This document shows positions 36,029 to 45,991 of a stretch of DNA of 64,000 nt, one piece after another; within the stretch, counting starts at the first letter, position 1, and each line of letters opens with the position of its first letter. A program made the position numbers and the translations under genes. Source of the stretch: Exiguobacterium undae DSM 14481. Lineage in GTDB: Bacteria; Bacillota; Bacilli; Exiguobacteriales; Exiguobacteriaceae. The stretch spans positions 529,957 to 593,956 of the forward strand of contig NZ_KK211187.1 of assembly GCF_000620805.1 (NCBI RefSeq). The letters run 5' to 3'. Under the pieces are notes generated by a model. That model was not told the DNA's origin. It saw only the letters and a list, made by a program, of their open reading frames with translations, and did no database searches.

Positions 36029-36679
36029 GTGAGCTCCATCCATCAAAAAAAGACATTCGGTGATCATTTGACGACATTGAAGAAGGGCTGGTGGATTCTC
36101 TGCATATTGGCAATTCTTTTTGCGGGTGCAGGATATGCGGTCAGCACCTACGTGATTCCTCCAACCTATGAGGCGACTGCCTACATCCTAGTCGTTCCGC
36201 AACAAGATGCGGAAGCGACAGCCACGACGACACTCGTCAGTACCTATCAAGATATCCTGAGAAGTCCGGAAGTCATCGATCAGGTCGCTCAAAAGATGGA
36301 CGTGACCGATAAACGAATTTTTGACTTAACGGACCGCCTGACCGTCTCCAGTAACTTGGATTCGCAAGTCATCGCCTTATCCATCACTGATCGATCGGCG
36401 GAACAGGCAGCAATCCAAGCGAACACGATGACGGAAGTCTTTCAGGATTATTTACCCCAGTTGATCAAAACGAGCAGCACGGAAGTCTTCTCGACGGCAC
36501 GGATCCCGACAAAACCAGTCTCACCGAACATCCTCATGAACACAGCAATCGGTGGCATTCTCGGTCTCTTGTTCGGATTGTTGATCGTCTACTCTCGGGC
36601 CCTTGGAAAAAAGTCAGTCGCTGAAGAAACAAAAGAACCGGCTTACCCGCAAGCTGTCAGCCGCCCTAGCCGTTCATAA
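36029..36679 (+). CDS. Wzz-type polysaccharide chain-length/co-polymerase protein
   Basis: 216 residues: two membrane segments (~20-42 and ~175-195) around an extracytoplasmic domain, with YEATAYILVVPQ at the first and PTKPVSPN before the second, typical of YveK/CapA-type Wzz proteins. Chosen start is GTG 36029 after GAAAGAGGTG. It is the first gene of the exopolysaccharide operon. The partner BY-kinase (CpsD/YwqD type) that normally follows is missing here. Confidence 0.88.
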   Translation: MSSIHQKKTFGDHLTTLKKGWWILCILAILFAGAGYAVSTYVIPPTYEATAYILVVPQQDAEATATTTLVSTYQDILRSPEVIDQVAQKMDVTDKRIFDLTDRLTVSSNLDSQVIALSITDRSAEQAAIQANTMTEVFQDYLPQLIKTSSTEVFSTARIPTKPVSPNILMNTAIGGILGLLFGLLIVYSRALGKKSVAEETKEPAYPQAVSRPSRS

Positions 36680-36700
36680 CCAGAGAAAGGAGGAGCCGTC

Positions 36701-38572
36701 ATGCAAGCCCCACCACTTCATCAGTACCGCAGGCATCTCAAAATCGGTCTTTTGCGGTTGATCGACGCCGCGGTCATCATCGCAGCGACGGTCGTGACAT
36801 TCTATTTCTTCAATCCCCTGAATCTGACCGCGAACTTTGAACTGGTCGATGCAGTCGAAATCGCTTTGATCCAATGGGTGGCCCTGACACTCGTTGCGCA
36901 CTGGATGCGTTTTTATCAAATCATCTGGCGCTATGCCAGTCTGCGTGACCTCGGTGTCTTACTCGTCGTCGTCGTCGCCAGCAGCTTCGTCTTACTCGGT
37001 CTCGAATATGCGCTCTTCGACTTTGCGGTCGAACGGGCCGTCTTTCTTCAAACCGGTCTTGTCTTAAACGGCATCTTATTCGTCCGGCTGTTGATCCGGG
37101 GACGTCACCTCGAATTGAAGCGGGAGAACCGAACACTTGGAAAACGAACGTTGATCATCGGTGCCGGTGCCTCCGGTCAGATGATTACAAAAGAACTGAA
37201 ACAGAAAAAAGCACACATCCTCAACGTCGTCGGGTTACTCGATGATTTGACGGAGCTGAAAGGGATGATGATCCATGGTGTCCCGGTCGTCGGAGCCATC
37301 GAACAGCTCGAGTGCATCATCGAGGAATACAAAATCGAGGCTGTCGTGCTTGCCATCCCGTCCTTATCCTATCCGGACCGGGTCGCTTTACTGAACCGGA
37401 TCAAACAGACGAAAGTCGAAGCGCATACGTTACCGATGCTCGTGGAACTGGCATCCGGGAAAGTGTCCATCAATCAGATCCGGGAAGTCTCGATCGCCGA
37501 TTTGCTCGGGCGGGAACCAGTGGAACTTGATATCACGGAAATTGAACGGAGTGTCAGTCAGGCGACGGTGCTCGTGACCGGCGCCGGCGGATCAATCGGC
37601 TCTGAAATTTGCCGCCAGCTGGCGAAGTTCAAACCGGATCATCTGATTTTACTCGGTCATGGTGAAAACAGCATCTACTTGATCCGTCGGGAACTGGAGG
37701 CCGTGACGGACGGCATCACCCTTCATTCCGTCATCGCCGATGTGCAGGATGCGGACCGAATGATGGACGTGATGCAACGTTTCAAACCGGATCTCGTCTA
37801 TCACGCAGCGGCTCACAAACACGTTCCGCTGATGGAAGATAATCCGAGTGAAGCCGTCAAAAACAATGTTTACGGGACGCGGAACGTCGCTTTGGCGGCG
37901 GAAGCAGCCGGCGTCAAACGGTTTGTCATGATTTCGACCGATAAAGCGGTCAATCCGACAAGTGTGATGGGGGCGACGAAACGCATCGCCGAGATGGTCA
38001 TTCAGCAAATCGCCCGCAACAGCGAAACGACCTTCGCCGTCGTCCGCTTCGGAAACGTCCTCGGCAGCCGCGGCTCGGTCATCCCACTCTTCAAGGAACA
38101 AATTGCGAACGGGGGACCAATCACCGTGACGGATCCCGCGATGACCCGTTATTTCATGACGATCCCGGAAGCGAGCCGGCTTGTCATCCAAGCGAGTGTC
38201 CTCGCTGAAGGGGGCGAAGTATTTGTCCTCGATATGGGGGAACCGGTCAACATCACGACGCTCGCCCGCAACTTGATTCACTTGAGTGGATTTACAGAAG
38301 AACAGATCCCGATCGTCTACAGCGGTATCCGCAAAGGCGAAAAGTTGTACGAAGAATTACTGGCGACCGAGGAGGTTCACGAAGAGCGGGTCTTCGATAA
38401 GATCTTAGTCGGAAAGACCCGACCGTTCGGTTCGATTGATCCGTATCTCCGCGATATTGCACTCGCGATTGATGATGAACAGGCACTTCGGACGTATTTA
38501 CTCGAAGCGACGAATCGAACCGGTCCGATTCCGGAAACGATTCCACCCGCGATTCGGGTCGCCCGGGAATAA
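36701..38572 (+). CDS. capD: CapD/FlaA1-type nucleotide-sugar 4,6-dehydratase (membrane)
   Basis: 623 residues: four N-terminal membrane segments, a CoA-binding-like Rossmann region (IIGAGASGQMI), then the extended SDR catalytic domain VTGAGGSIGSEI. The catalytic tyrosine position carries methionine (STDKAVNPTSVMGATK), as usual in large CapD/EpsC/WbpM enzymes. It likely converts UDP-GlcNAc to the 4-keto-6-deoxy sugar, which the DegT aminotransferase at 47,657 could aminate. AAAGGAGGAG precedes the ATG. Confidence 0.92.
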   Translation: MQAPPLHQYRRHLKIGLLRLIDAAVIIAATVVTFYFFNPLNLTANFELVDAVEIALIQWVALTLVAHWMRFYQIIWRYASLRDLGVLLVVVVASSFVLLGLEYALFDFAVERAVFLQTGLVLNGILFVRLLIRGRHLELKRENRTLGKRTLIIGAGASGQMITKELKQKKAHILNVVGLLDDLTELKGMMIHGVPVVGAIEQLECIIEEYKIEAVVLAIPSLSYPDRVALLNRIKQTKVEAHTLPMLVELASGKVSINQIREVSIADLLGREPVELDITEIERSVSQATVLVTGAGGSIGSEICRQLAKFKPDHLILLGHGENSIYLIRRELEAVTDGITLHSVIADVQDADRMMDVMQRFKPDLVYHAAAHKHVPLMEDNPSEAVKNNVYGTRNVALAAEAAGVKRFVMISTDKAVNPTSVMGATKRIAEMVIQQIARNSETTFAVVRFGNVLGSRGSVIPLFKEQIANGGPITVTDPAMTRYFMTIPEASRLVIQASVLAEGGEVFVLDMGEPVNITTLARNLIHLSGFTEEQIPIVYSGIRKGEKLYEELLATEEVHEERVFDKILVGKTRPFGSIDPYLRDIALAIDDEQALRTYLLEATNRTGPIPETIPPAIRVARE

Positions 38573-38586
38573 AGGGGGGAGACGGT

Positions 38587-39849
38587 ATGAAATCAGCCCG
38601 GCAGTTATCACGCTTCAATCTCATTTTCATCGCCGATACAGCGTATTCGCTGCACCAGTGGATGATCCTGACCCTGTTGATCAAATGGAGCACCCCGCTC
38701 AACATCGGTTATTTCAATTATGCGCTCGCTTTGACGGCACCCATCGTCATGTTTTGTTGGCTCAATGCCAGTACGATTCTGACGGCAGAACGTTCCGGGC
38801 TGAAGAACTTCAGTCTTTTCATCAAAACCCGTTTTTCCTTGCTGACGGTCGGTGTCTTCGTCTTACTCGTCGTCTATTACTTCTTCGGAAAAGCCGACAT
38901 CTTATGGCTGACGTTACTCGTCTACTTGAACAAATACATGGAATCGTTCGCTGATCTCGCTTACGGATTCCTGCAAGGTCACATGGCATTCAAGGAAGTC
39001 GCCTTATCAAAAATCTTCCGCAGCCTCGTCAATGTATCGGGAGCCGCCTTGATTTTGTTTACGACCCATTCGATTCACGGGTTCGTGCTCGCGCTCGTCG
39101 CCGGGAACTTGGTCATGCTCGTCCTGTATGACTTACCGACCGTCCGGCGCATCGGTCATGGTTTTGAAAACAACACGATGAGCGAGCGGTATCAAACGGG
39201 ACGACAGTTATTTATCAAAGCCGTCCCACTGGGCTTCGTCGCCTTGTTGATTGCCTTGAATGCCAACATTCCCCGCTTGTTCGTCGGTCAAGCCATCGGG
39301 ACGGAAGAACTTGGCTATTACGCAAGTATTGCTTACCTTCTGGTCCTAGGCAGTTTATTTATCCACTCACTCGTCGCAGTCTTGTTACCGAACTTCTCGT
39401 CTGACAGCGGGGAACGGCAAAGTCTCCCGGAACTGCGGAAGCTGACCCGCTCGATGCTGCTGATGACAAATGCCGTCGGTATCCTGTTGATTATCGGATC
39501 CATCTTCTTTGGAAAATGGGGGCTGACGATTTTCTACAATGCCTCCTTCGTTCAGTACCATACGATTTTTGTCCTGATGATGGTCGCCTCACTCTTTTTC
39601 TACAATTCAACCGTCATCCAAGCCTTGTTGACCGGATTTCAACAGTTCCGGGTCCAGACGATCTCGATCTTCGGCAGTGTCGTCGTCAACATCGTCGCCT
39701 GCAGCATCTTGATTCCGATGTACGGGTTGTACGGGGCAACGATCGCTTACGCCCTCTGTGCCGTCACCCAAATCGGACTACTGATTCCGGCACTCTATCG
39801 TTCACTCTATCCACGCAAACTCGCACTCGCCATCGAACAAAGCAGCTGA
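38587..39849 (+). CDS. Wzx-type oligosaccharide flippase
   Basis: 420 residues, about 12-14 membrane segments of the MATE/MVF polysaccharide-exporter type (e.g. ETxxGYYASIAYLLVLGSLFIHSL pattern, conserved IPMYGLYGATIAYAL near the end). Flips the lipid-linked repeat unit across the membrane. AAAGGGGGGAGA precedes the ATG; the polymerase gene follows in 14 bases. Confidence 0.85.
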   Translation: MKSARQLSRFNLIFIADTAYSLHQWMILTLLIKWSTPLNIGYFNYALALTAPIVMFCWLNASTILTAERSGLKNFSLFIKTRFSLLTVGVFVLLVVYYFFGKADILWLTLLVYLNKYMESFADLAYGFLQGHMAFKEVALSKIFRSLVNVSGAALILFTTHSIHGFVLALVAGNLVMLVLYDLPTVRRIGHGFENNTMSERYQTGRQLFIKAVPLGFVALLIALNANIPRLFVGQAIGTEELGYYASIAYLLVLGSLFIHSLVAVLLPNFSSDSGERQSLPELRKLTRSMLLMTNAVGILLIIGSIFFGKWGLTIFYNASFVQYHTIFVLMMVASLFFYNSTVIQALLTGFQQFRVQTISIFGSVVVNIVACSILIPMYGLYGATIAYALCAVTQIGLLIPALYRSLYPRKLALAIEQSS

Positions 39850-39863
39850 AGGAGGGGAAAAGC

Positions 39864-41156
39864 ATGCGGCCGATTCTGATTGTCATTGCCATCGAAGCCT
39901 TGCTCAGCCAATTGGTTCGACCGCTCTTTTTGACTTCTGAAGGATACGTCGCGACACTCCTGATCATCAACTCGGTCCTGTTGATGTGGTACCTCTTGAA
40001 ACAAGCGGACACGACGCCACTTTTTCTCATCTTCGTCACCGCGTTTCTGATTCGGCTGACCTTAATGCTGGTCGATCTCGAACTGTTCCGGCTCCCGCCG
40101 CACAGCGGGGATGATACGGAGGCGTTTCACCTGGAGGGCTTGCTGATCTACACCGATCCGACGACATTCAACGAAGTGGTCCGGGGAAGTTACTCGAAGT
40201 TTCTTGGTCTCTTTTATCTCGCGTTTGGACCGGAGCGGATGTTGGCTCAGTATTTAAACGTCATCCTCGGTGTCGTCTCAATCGTCATTTTGTCGAAAAC
40301 ATTGTTGTTGCTGAAGTTACCGATGCATTACGTCTTGATCGCAACCGGAATCTTCGCCTTCTTCGCCCAAGGGTTGTTGCTCTCACCGATTCTCCTGCGT
40401 GACCAAATCGTTGCACTCGGTATGGTCTACACGCTTTATTACATGGTGCGCTGGACGGTCGAAAAATCAGCAGTCAGCCTGACGCTCGCGTATACCGGTT
40501 ACTTCGTCAGCACCGTGTTTCACTCGGGACTCGCCATCGGCATTCTCGTGTTACTCGTCTACTTTTCCTTTTACAATCACGAGACGAAGCGGATGGATTT
40601 CGAAGCATCGAAAGTCCAGCGTCTCCTCGTTCAAGTCGTGCTCGTCGGATTCATCGTCTACAGCTTCCAGGACGTCTTGTTCGCAAAATTCACCCATGTC
40701 TCACAAAACGGGCAATTGTTCAGCGGGATGAGTTATGACCGCGGTGGATCGGCTTATCTGAATGGACTGACAGTGACGGGACCACTCGACATGATCGTCT
40801 ATTCCCCGATCCGGATGATCTACTTCCTGTTCTCGCCGTTCCCGTGGCAGTGGTCGAGCCTGATGAACATCGCGATTTTCTTCGCCGATGCCGTCTTTTA
40901 TCTCCTGCTGTTTGGTCTGACGATGCTGCATCTGAAATATCTCAAACAACATCCGTTCGGCAGTGTGCTTCTGTTCATGTTGATCCTCTTCGTCGTTAAT
41001 GCCTTGATTTTTGGTCTCGGGACCGGGAATGTCGGGACGGCGATCCGCCATCGCTACAAGTTGTTCCCGATGCTGTTGATTGTCTATACATCGATTCATT
41101 ATATCCGCTATCAGGTGCTTCATCACTTCGAGGAGGTTGAGAAACGTGCAGAATAA
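39864..41156 (+). CDS. Polysaccharide polymerase-like membrane protein (Wzy)
   Basis: 430 residues, about 11 membrane segments and no recognisable soluble domain; position between flippase and sugar enzymes makes it the likely Wzy. The start ATG 39864 follows GGAGGGG; the frame opens far upstream inside the flippase gene but without a site. Wzy proteins are poorly conserved, so the call rests on topology and context. Confidence 0.7.
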   Translation: MRPILIVIAIEALLSQLVRPLFLTSEGYVATLLIINSVLLMWYLLKQADTTPLFLIFVTAFLIRLTLMLVDLELFRLPPHSGDDTEAFHLEGLLIYTDPTTFNEVVRGSYSKFLGLFYLAFGPERMLAQYLNVILGVVSIVILSKTLLLLKLPMHYVLIATGIFAFFAQGLLLSPILLRDQIVALGMVYTLYYMVRWTVEKSAVSLTLAYTGYFVSTVFHSGLAIGILVLLVYFSFYNHETKRMDFEASKVQRLLVQVVLVGFIVYSFQDVLFAKFTHVSQNGQLFSGMSYDRGGSAYLNGLTVTGPLDMIVYSPIRMIYFLFSPFPWQWSSLMNIAIFFADAVFYLLLFGLTMLHLKYLKQHPFGSVLLFMLILFVVNALIFGLGTGNVGTAIRHRYKLFPMLLIVYTSIHYIRYQVLHHFEEVEKRAE

Positions 41157-42183
41157 AACGATTTTGATTACCGGGATTGCAGGCTTCATCGGATTTCATG
41201 CGGCACGTCGCTTTTTGGCAGAAGGGTACCGGGTGATCGGACTGGATGAGGTCAATGATTATTACGATCCGGCGTTGAAGGAAGCCCGGTTGATCGAACT
41301 GGATCCAAGCCGCTACACGTTTTACCGGATCTCTCTTGAAGATACAGCAGCCGTCCACACAGTGTTCGAGACGGAACAGATTGATCTCGTGCTTCACCTG
41401 GCTGCCCAAGCCGGTGTCCGCTATAGCATTGACCGACCGGATGTCTACATCACCTCAAACATCGTCGGCTTCCTCTCGATCCTGGAAGCGTGTCGGCATC
41501 ATCCGGTCGAACAACTGATTTATGCTTCCTCCAGTTCCGTTTACGGCTCGAATACGAAGATGCCGTTTGCGACGACGGATGCGGTCGACCATCCGCTCAG
41601 CCTCTACGCTGCTTCGAAAAAAGCGAATGAGCTGATGGCCCATACGTACAGCAGTCTTTACGGAATCAAAACGACCGGTCTTCGCTTCTTCAGCGTTTAT
41701 GGACCGTGGGGACGCCCGGACATGGCCCTGTTCAAGTTCACGGAAGCGATCGCGAACGGTCAACCGATTGACCTGTACAACTACGGTGAGATGGGACGCG
41801 ACTTCACGTATGTCGACGACATCATCGAAAGCATTTACCGGCTGATGCAGACTGAACCGGTCGCCGATCCGGCATTTGATCAGGAAGATCCCTTACCCGA
41901 CCGCAGCAATGTCCCGTATCGTGTCTTCAACATCGGCAGTCACAGCCCGATTCGACTGAATGAATTCGTCGCCCTGATCGAACAGCGACTCGGTAAAAAA
42001 GCCATCAAACACGAGATGCCGCTCCAGGCAGGCGACGTTCCGGAAAGTTTCGCAGACGTGACCTCGTTGTTCGAAACGATCGGCTACCGTCCACAGACGA
42101 CGATCGAAGACGGGGTTCACGCATTCATCGACTGGTATGAACGTCATTATCAGCTGAAGGAGGAAGTACAAGATGGCGCTTAA
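41146..42183 (+). CDS. UDP-glucuronate 4-epimerase-like protein
   Basis: 345 residues, extended SDR: LITGIAGFIGFHAARRFL, then NDYYDPALKEARL, HLAAQAGVRYS, the Ser/Tyr-x3-Lys triad (SSSSVYG, YAASK) and RDFTYVDDI. These are hallmarks of UDP-uronate 4-epimerases; beside the UDP-HexNAc dehydrogenase it could act on UDP-GlcNAcA (TviC-like). Starts at GTG 41146 after GGAGG, overlapping the previous stop by 11 bases. Confidence 0.88.
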   Translation: MQNKTILITGIAGFIGFHAARRFLAEGYRVIGLDEVNDYYDPALKEARLIELDPSRYTFYRISLEDTAAVHTVFETEQIDLVLHLAAQAGVRYSIDRPDVYITSNIVGFLSILEACRHHPVEQLIYASSSSVYGSNTKMPFATTDAVDHPLSLYAASKKANELMAHTYSSLYGIKTTGLRFFSVYGPWGRPDMALFKFTEAIANGQPIDLYNYGEMGRDFTYVDDIIESIYRLMQTEPVADPAFDQEDPLPDRSNVPYRVFNIGSHSPIRLNEFVALIEQRLGKKAIKHEMPLQAGDVPESFADVTSLFETIGYRPQTTIEDGVHAFIDWYERHYQLKEEVQDGA

Positions 42184-43522
42184 AGAAGATTTCTACTACA
42201 AATCTCCGATATTTATTCAGAATATTTTGACTTCCCTTTACGGTAAAAAGCTGATGCAGGAACGATATGGACCCGAATACGAAGCGAAAATGAAAGATCT
42301 GCGGGAGAAAGACCGGACGGTGGATTACCGGGTCGAACAGCTCGAACGTCTCAATGCGTTTCTCCTGTTCGTCCAAGCACACACGCCGTACTATCAAAAA
42401 TTGTTTCAAGAACACGATATCCGATTACCCTTCACCTCACTGGAACAGCTGAAGACGATTCCGATCCTTGAAAAGGAGACGCTCAGGCAACAAAATGAAG
42501 CGTTCATGTCGAACATCGATGCGCCGGTTCGCGGCCGAACCGGTGGAACGAGCGGGAAGTCACTCCAAGTCGCCTTTGTACGCGAAGACGTGCAGGAACG
42601 GATGGCACATCTCGATTACTTTAAAGAACTGCACGGCTTTTATTCCGGCATGCGCCGGGCGAGTTTCACCGGTCGGACGTTGACGGCAGTGGATCAGAAA
42701 AAGCCGATCTTCTGGCGGATGAACCGACCGTTAAATCAACTGTTGTTGTCGATTTTCCACATGAAAGAAGAGAACTTTCCCGCTTATATCGCGGAGCTGA
42801 ATCGTTTTCGGCCGGCGGCGCTTGACGGGACACCAACGGCGATGCTCGAAATCGCCCAATATTTACTCAAAAACAATCTCCGGCTTGAGTTTCAGTTGGT
42901 AGCGATTTTCCCGACATCGGAGACGGTGACACCGGAGATGCGGCACCTGCTCGAAAAAGCTTTTCAAGCTCCGGTCTTTGACCAGTACGGTTCCTCGGAA
43001 GGGGCACCGATCATTTCCGAATGCCGGGAGCGGAAACTCCATCTGCATCACGAAACGGGAATCATCGAACCGTACGGAGAGGGCGGAGAGGTCGTCGTCA
43101 CATGTTTTACGACACGCGGGACACCGCTGATCCGCTACCGGATCGGCGACCGAATGACACTCAGCGACGAGCGATGCAGCTGCGGCTTGAACGGTCCGGT
43201 CATTGAGTCGATTGACGGACGCGGGACAAGCTACATCGTCAGTGAAAAGCGCGGCAAAGTGTTTGAAGGAGACATCACGACGATTGCCCGCGAATTACCG
43301 AACTCGGTCTTACGCCTGCAAGTCGAACAATACGCATTAAATCAAGTGACGCTCCGGTACATTCCGGACGAACAACGGTTTGTCCCGAAACATGAAAAAA
43401 TCTTATTACGCGAGATGCAGAAGCTGCTTGGTTCCTCGATGCAAGTCACGCTCGAGCCGGTCCGGCAGATGAAGCAGGAACCGAATGGAAAAACACTGAT
43501 CGTCAGACAGTCGATGAAATAG
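42173..43522 (+). CDS. CapK / phenylacetate-CoA-ligase-like adenylate-forming protein
   Basis: 449 residues of the ANL superfamily branch that includes PaaK and CapK: RTGGTSGKSL phosphate loop, DQYGSSEGA, TPLIRYRIGDR. CapK-type proteins are common in capsule loci but their reaction is unproven; they may activate a carboxylate that decorates the sugar unit. Overlaps the epimerase gene by 11 bases. Confidence 0.82.
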   Translation: MALKEDFYYKSPIFIQNILTSLYGKKLMQERYGPEYEAKMKDLREKDRTVDYRVEQLERLNAFLLFVQAHTPYYQKLFQEHDIRLPFTSLEQLKTIPILEKETLRQQNEAFMSNIDAPVRGRTGGTSGKSLQVAFVREDVQERMAHLDYFKELHGFYSGMRRASFTGRTLTAVDQKKPIFWRMNRPLNQLLLSIFHMKEENFPAYIAELNRFRPAALDGTPTAMLEIAQYLLKNNLRLEFQLVAIFPTSETVTPEMRHLLEKAFQAPVFDQYGSSEGAPIISECRERKLHLHHETGIIEPYGEGGEVVVTCFTTRGTPLIRYRIGDRMTLSDERCSCGLNGPVIESIDGRGTSYIVSEKRGKVFEGDITTIARELPNSVLRLQVEQYALNQVTLRYIPDEQRFVPKHEKILLREMQKLLGSSMQVTLEPVRQMKQEPNGKTLIVRQSMK

Positions 43523-43534
43523 GAGGAATCCATC

Positions 43535-44878
43535 ATGAATAAGGCAGTCAAACACATCGTAGATACGACAGCAGCCGAAACTCGATCACTCCCCATCGCC
43601 AACCGTTCGATTGCCGTCGTCGGTCTCGGATACGTCGGTCTTCCCGTCGCCGTCGCCTTTGGTGAAAAAACAGAAGTCGTCGGTTTTGACATCAAGGAGC
43701 AACGCGTCGCCGAACTGAAAGAAGGTATCGATGCGACGCTTGAACTCAGTCCATTCGTCCTCAAAAATGCAGACGTCGCCTACGTGACGGACGCAGCGGC
43801 ACTTCACGCAAGCGACTTCATCATCATCGCCGTCCCGACACCGATCAATGCGCAGAATCAACCGGATTTGACACCGCTCCTCCGGGCTTCGCAGCTCGTC
43901 GGACGCCAACTGAACAAAGGGGATATCGTCGTCTATGAATCGACGGTCTACCCGGGCGCGACAGAAGAAGATTGTATCCCGGTCCTCGAAGAAGCTTCCG
44001 GTCTGCAGGCAGGGGTCGACTTCTTCGTCGGTTACTCACCGGAACGGATCAATCCAGGGGATCATGAACACACATTCAAGACGATCAAAAAAATCGTCTC
44101 GGCCCAAAATCAAGAAACGCTCGATATCGTCGCGGAAGTCTACGAAGCGGTCGTTGATGCCGGAGTCCACCGGGCATCGTCAATCAAGGTCGCAGAAGCC
44201 GCAAAAATCATCGAGAATACGCAACGGGACTTGAACATCGCCTTGATGAACGAACTGGCGATCATCTTTGACCGGATGGACATCGACACGCTCGAGGTAC
44301 TCGAAGCCGCCGGTACGAAGTGGAACTTCCTGCCGTTTCGTCCAGGACTCGTCGGCGGACATTGTATCGGCGTCGACCCGTTCTACTTGACGATGAAAGC
44401 CGAATCACTCGGTTATCATCCGGAAGTCATCTTAGCCGGACGGCGGATCAATGACACGATGGGACGGTTCATCGCGACATCACTCGTCAAGAATCTGATC
44501 AAACAAAACATGCCGGTCCTCGGTGCCCGGGTCACCGTCCTCGGCCTATCGTTCAAGGAAAACGTCAGTGACATCCGAAACTCGAAAGTCGCGAACCTCG
44601 TCAAGGAAATCGAAGAGTTCGGGATTGAAGTCCAGGTCGCGGATCGTCTCGTCGCAAAAGAAGATGCGAAACGCGAATACGGGATCGATTTAGTCGATCT
44701 CGCGGATTTAAAACCGGCAGACGTCGTCATCTTCGCGGTTTCCCATGAAGAGTACGTCGAAGGCAACTGGTTACTTGCGCAACACCTGCTCAAAGTCGGA
44801 CGGGGAATCGTCATCGACATCAAAGGCATGCTGACACCGTCGGAAAAACCGGAAGGGGTGCATTTATGGCGACTCTGA
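43535..44878 (+). CDS. tviB: UDP-N-acetyl-hexosamine 6-dehydrogenase (TviB/VipA type)
   Basis: 447 residues: NAD fold AVVGLGYVGLPVAVAFG, ESTVYPGATEE, catalytic cysteine in GGHCIGVDPFYLT, and RRINDTMG. The long form with these motifs groups with TviB/WbpA, which oxidise UDP-GlcNAc to UDP-GlcNAcA. With the epimerase it would give UDP-GalNAcA, so the polymer is probably acidic. AGGAGG precedes the ATG. Confidence 0.9.
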   Translation: MNKAVKHIVDTTAAETRSLPIANRSIAVVGLGYVGLPVAVAFGEKTEVVGFDIKEQRVAELKEGIDATLELSPFVLKNADVAYVTDAAALHASDFIIIAVPTPINAQNQPDLTPLLRASQLVGRQLNKGDIVVYESTVYPGATEEDCIPVLEEASGLQAGVDFFVGYSPERINPGDHEHTFKTIKKIVSAQNQETLDIVAEVYEAVVDAGVHRASSIKVAEAAKIIENTQRDLNIALMNELAIIFDRMDIDTLEVLEAAGTKWNFLPFRPGLVGGHCIGVDPFYLTMKAESLGYHPEVILAGRRINDTMGRFIATSLVKNLIKQNMPVLGARVTVLGLSFKENVSDIRNSKVANLVKEIEEFGIEVQVADRLVAKEDAKREYGIDLVDLADLKPADVVIFAVSHEEYVEGNWLLAQHLLKVGRGIVIDIKGMLTPSEKPEGVHLWRL

Positions 44879-45975
44879 AAATCCTTCAAGTCTGTGCTCT
44901 CGATACGACGGCGGAAACGATGCTTCAGCCTTTATTGCTCGCCTTGAAGGGAGCCGGACACGATGTCGGGATTGCCTGTGCGGATACCGGAGCGGCGCAA
45001 AAGCTCGCCGCTCAAGGGTTCACGATGCATGACATTCCAATCGAACGGAAAATCGACTGGACGAGTAACTGGAAGACGATCCGCTCGATCGTCCAGATTC
45101 TAAAAGACGGACAATACGATGCGGTACATGTGCATACGCCGGTCGCAGCAGCCCTTGGCCGGGTCGCTGCGAAGCGGGCCGGGACGAAACATATCGTCTA
45201 TACCGCTCACGGCTTTTACTTTCACGAAAAGATGGGTCGCGTCACTTATCAACTGACGTACTCAGTCGAGAAGTGGCTCGCTCGGTTCGCGACGGACTAC
45301 CTGTTACTCCAAAGTGCCGAAGACTATGAACTGGCGAACCGGAAACGGTTCAAAAACACGACCCGGCTGATGCACCTCGGAAACGGGATCGATTTGACCC
45401 GCTTTTATCCCCGTCCTCGTCAGACGGATGCCGGGTTTACGTTTTTATTCATCGGTCGGATTGTCGAAGAAAAAGGCATTCTCGAATTGTTGAACGCCTT
45501 TGAAGACGTCGTCGCGGTTCAACCGGACGTCCGGCTCGTCATCGCCGGTGAAATGATGGCAAGTGAACGGGATCAGACGACGAAACACACGTTCATGAAA
45601 CGAATCCGGGAGATCCCGAACATCGATTATCTCGGTTTCGTTGAAGATGTGCCGACGCTGTTGCACCAAGTCGATGCGTTTGTTCTTCCGTCGCATCGTG
45701 AAGGGGTGCCGCGCTCGATCATCGAAGCGATGGCGACGGCAAAACCCGTCATCGCAACAAATATCCGCGGCTGCCGCGAAGAAGTCATCGACGGCAAAAC
45801 CGGTTATCTGGTCGAAGTACAGGATGAACAGCAGTTGGCCCGTCGGATGCTGAATCTTGTCGAACAGCCGGCCGTCGCGTCTGAGATGGGCCGGGCCGGA
45901 TTCGAACGGGCAATGAAACACTTTAACGAAGCAGATGTCATCAAGCGGCAACTCGATCTCTTTTCGACCTTATGA
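44866..45975 (+). CDS. GT4 family glycosyltransferase
   Basis: 369 residues, GT-B fold: N-terminal Rossmann domain (ILQVCALDTTAETMLQPLL, VHVHTPVAA), nucleotide-sugar domain with FIGRIVEEKGILELLNAF and the EGVPRSIIEAMATAKPVIATNIRGCREEV donor site. It is the only dedicated cytoplasmic glycosyltransferase besides the priming enzyme, implying a short repeat unit. Starts 13 bases before the tviB stop. Confidence 0.9.
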   Translation: MATLKILQVCALDTTAETMLQPLLLALKGAGHDVGIACADTGAAQKLAAQGFTMHDIPIERKIDWTSNWKTIRSIVQILKDGQYDAVHVHTPVAAALGRVAAKRAGTKHIVYTAHGFYFHEKMGRVTYQLTYSVEKWLARFATDYLLLQSAEDYELANRKRFKNTTRLMHLGNGIDLTRFYPRPRQTDAGFTFLFIGRIVEEKGILELLNAFEDVVAVQPDVRLVIAGEMMASERDQTTKHTFMKRIREIPNIDYLGFVEDVPTLLHQVDAFVLPSHREGVPRSIIEAMATAKPVIATNIRGCREEVIDGKTGYLVEVQDEQQLARRMLNLVEQPAVASEMGRAGFERAMKHFNEADVIKRQLDLFSTL

Positions 45976-45991
45976 AAAGGAGGACGTCATC

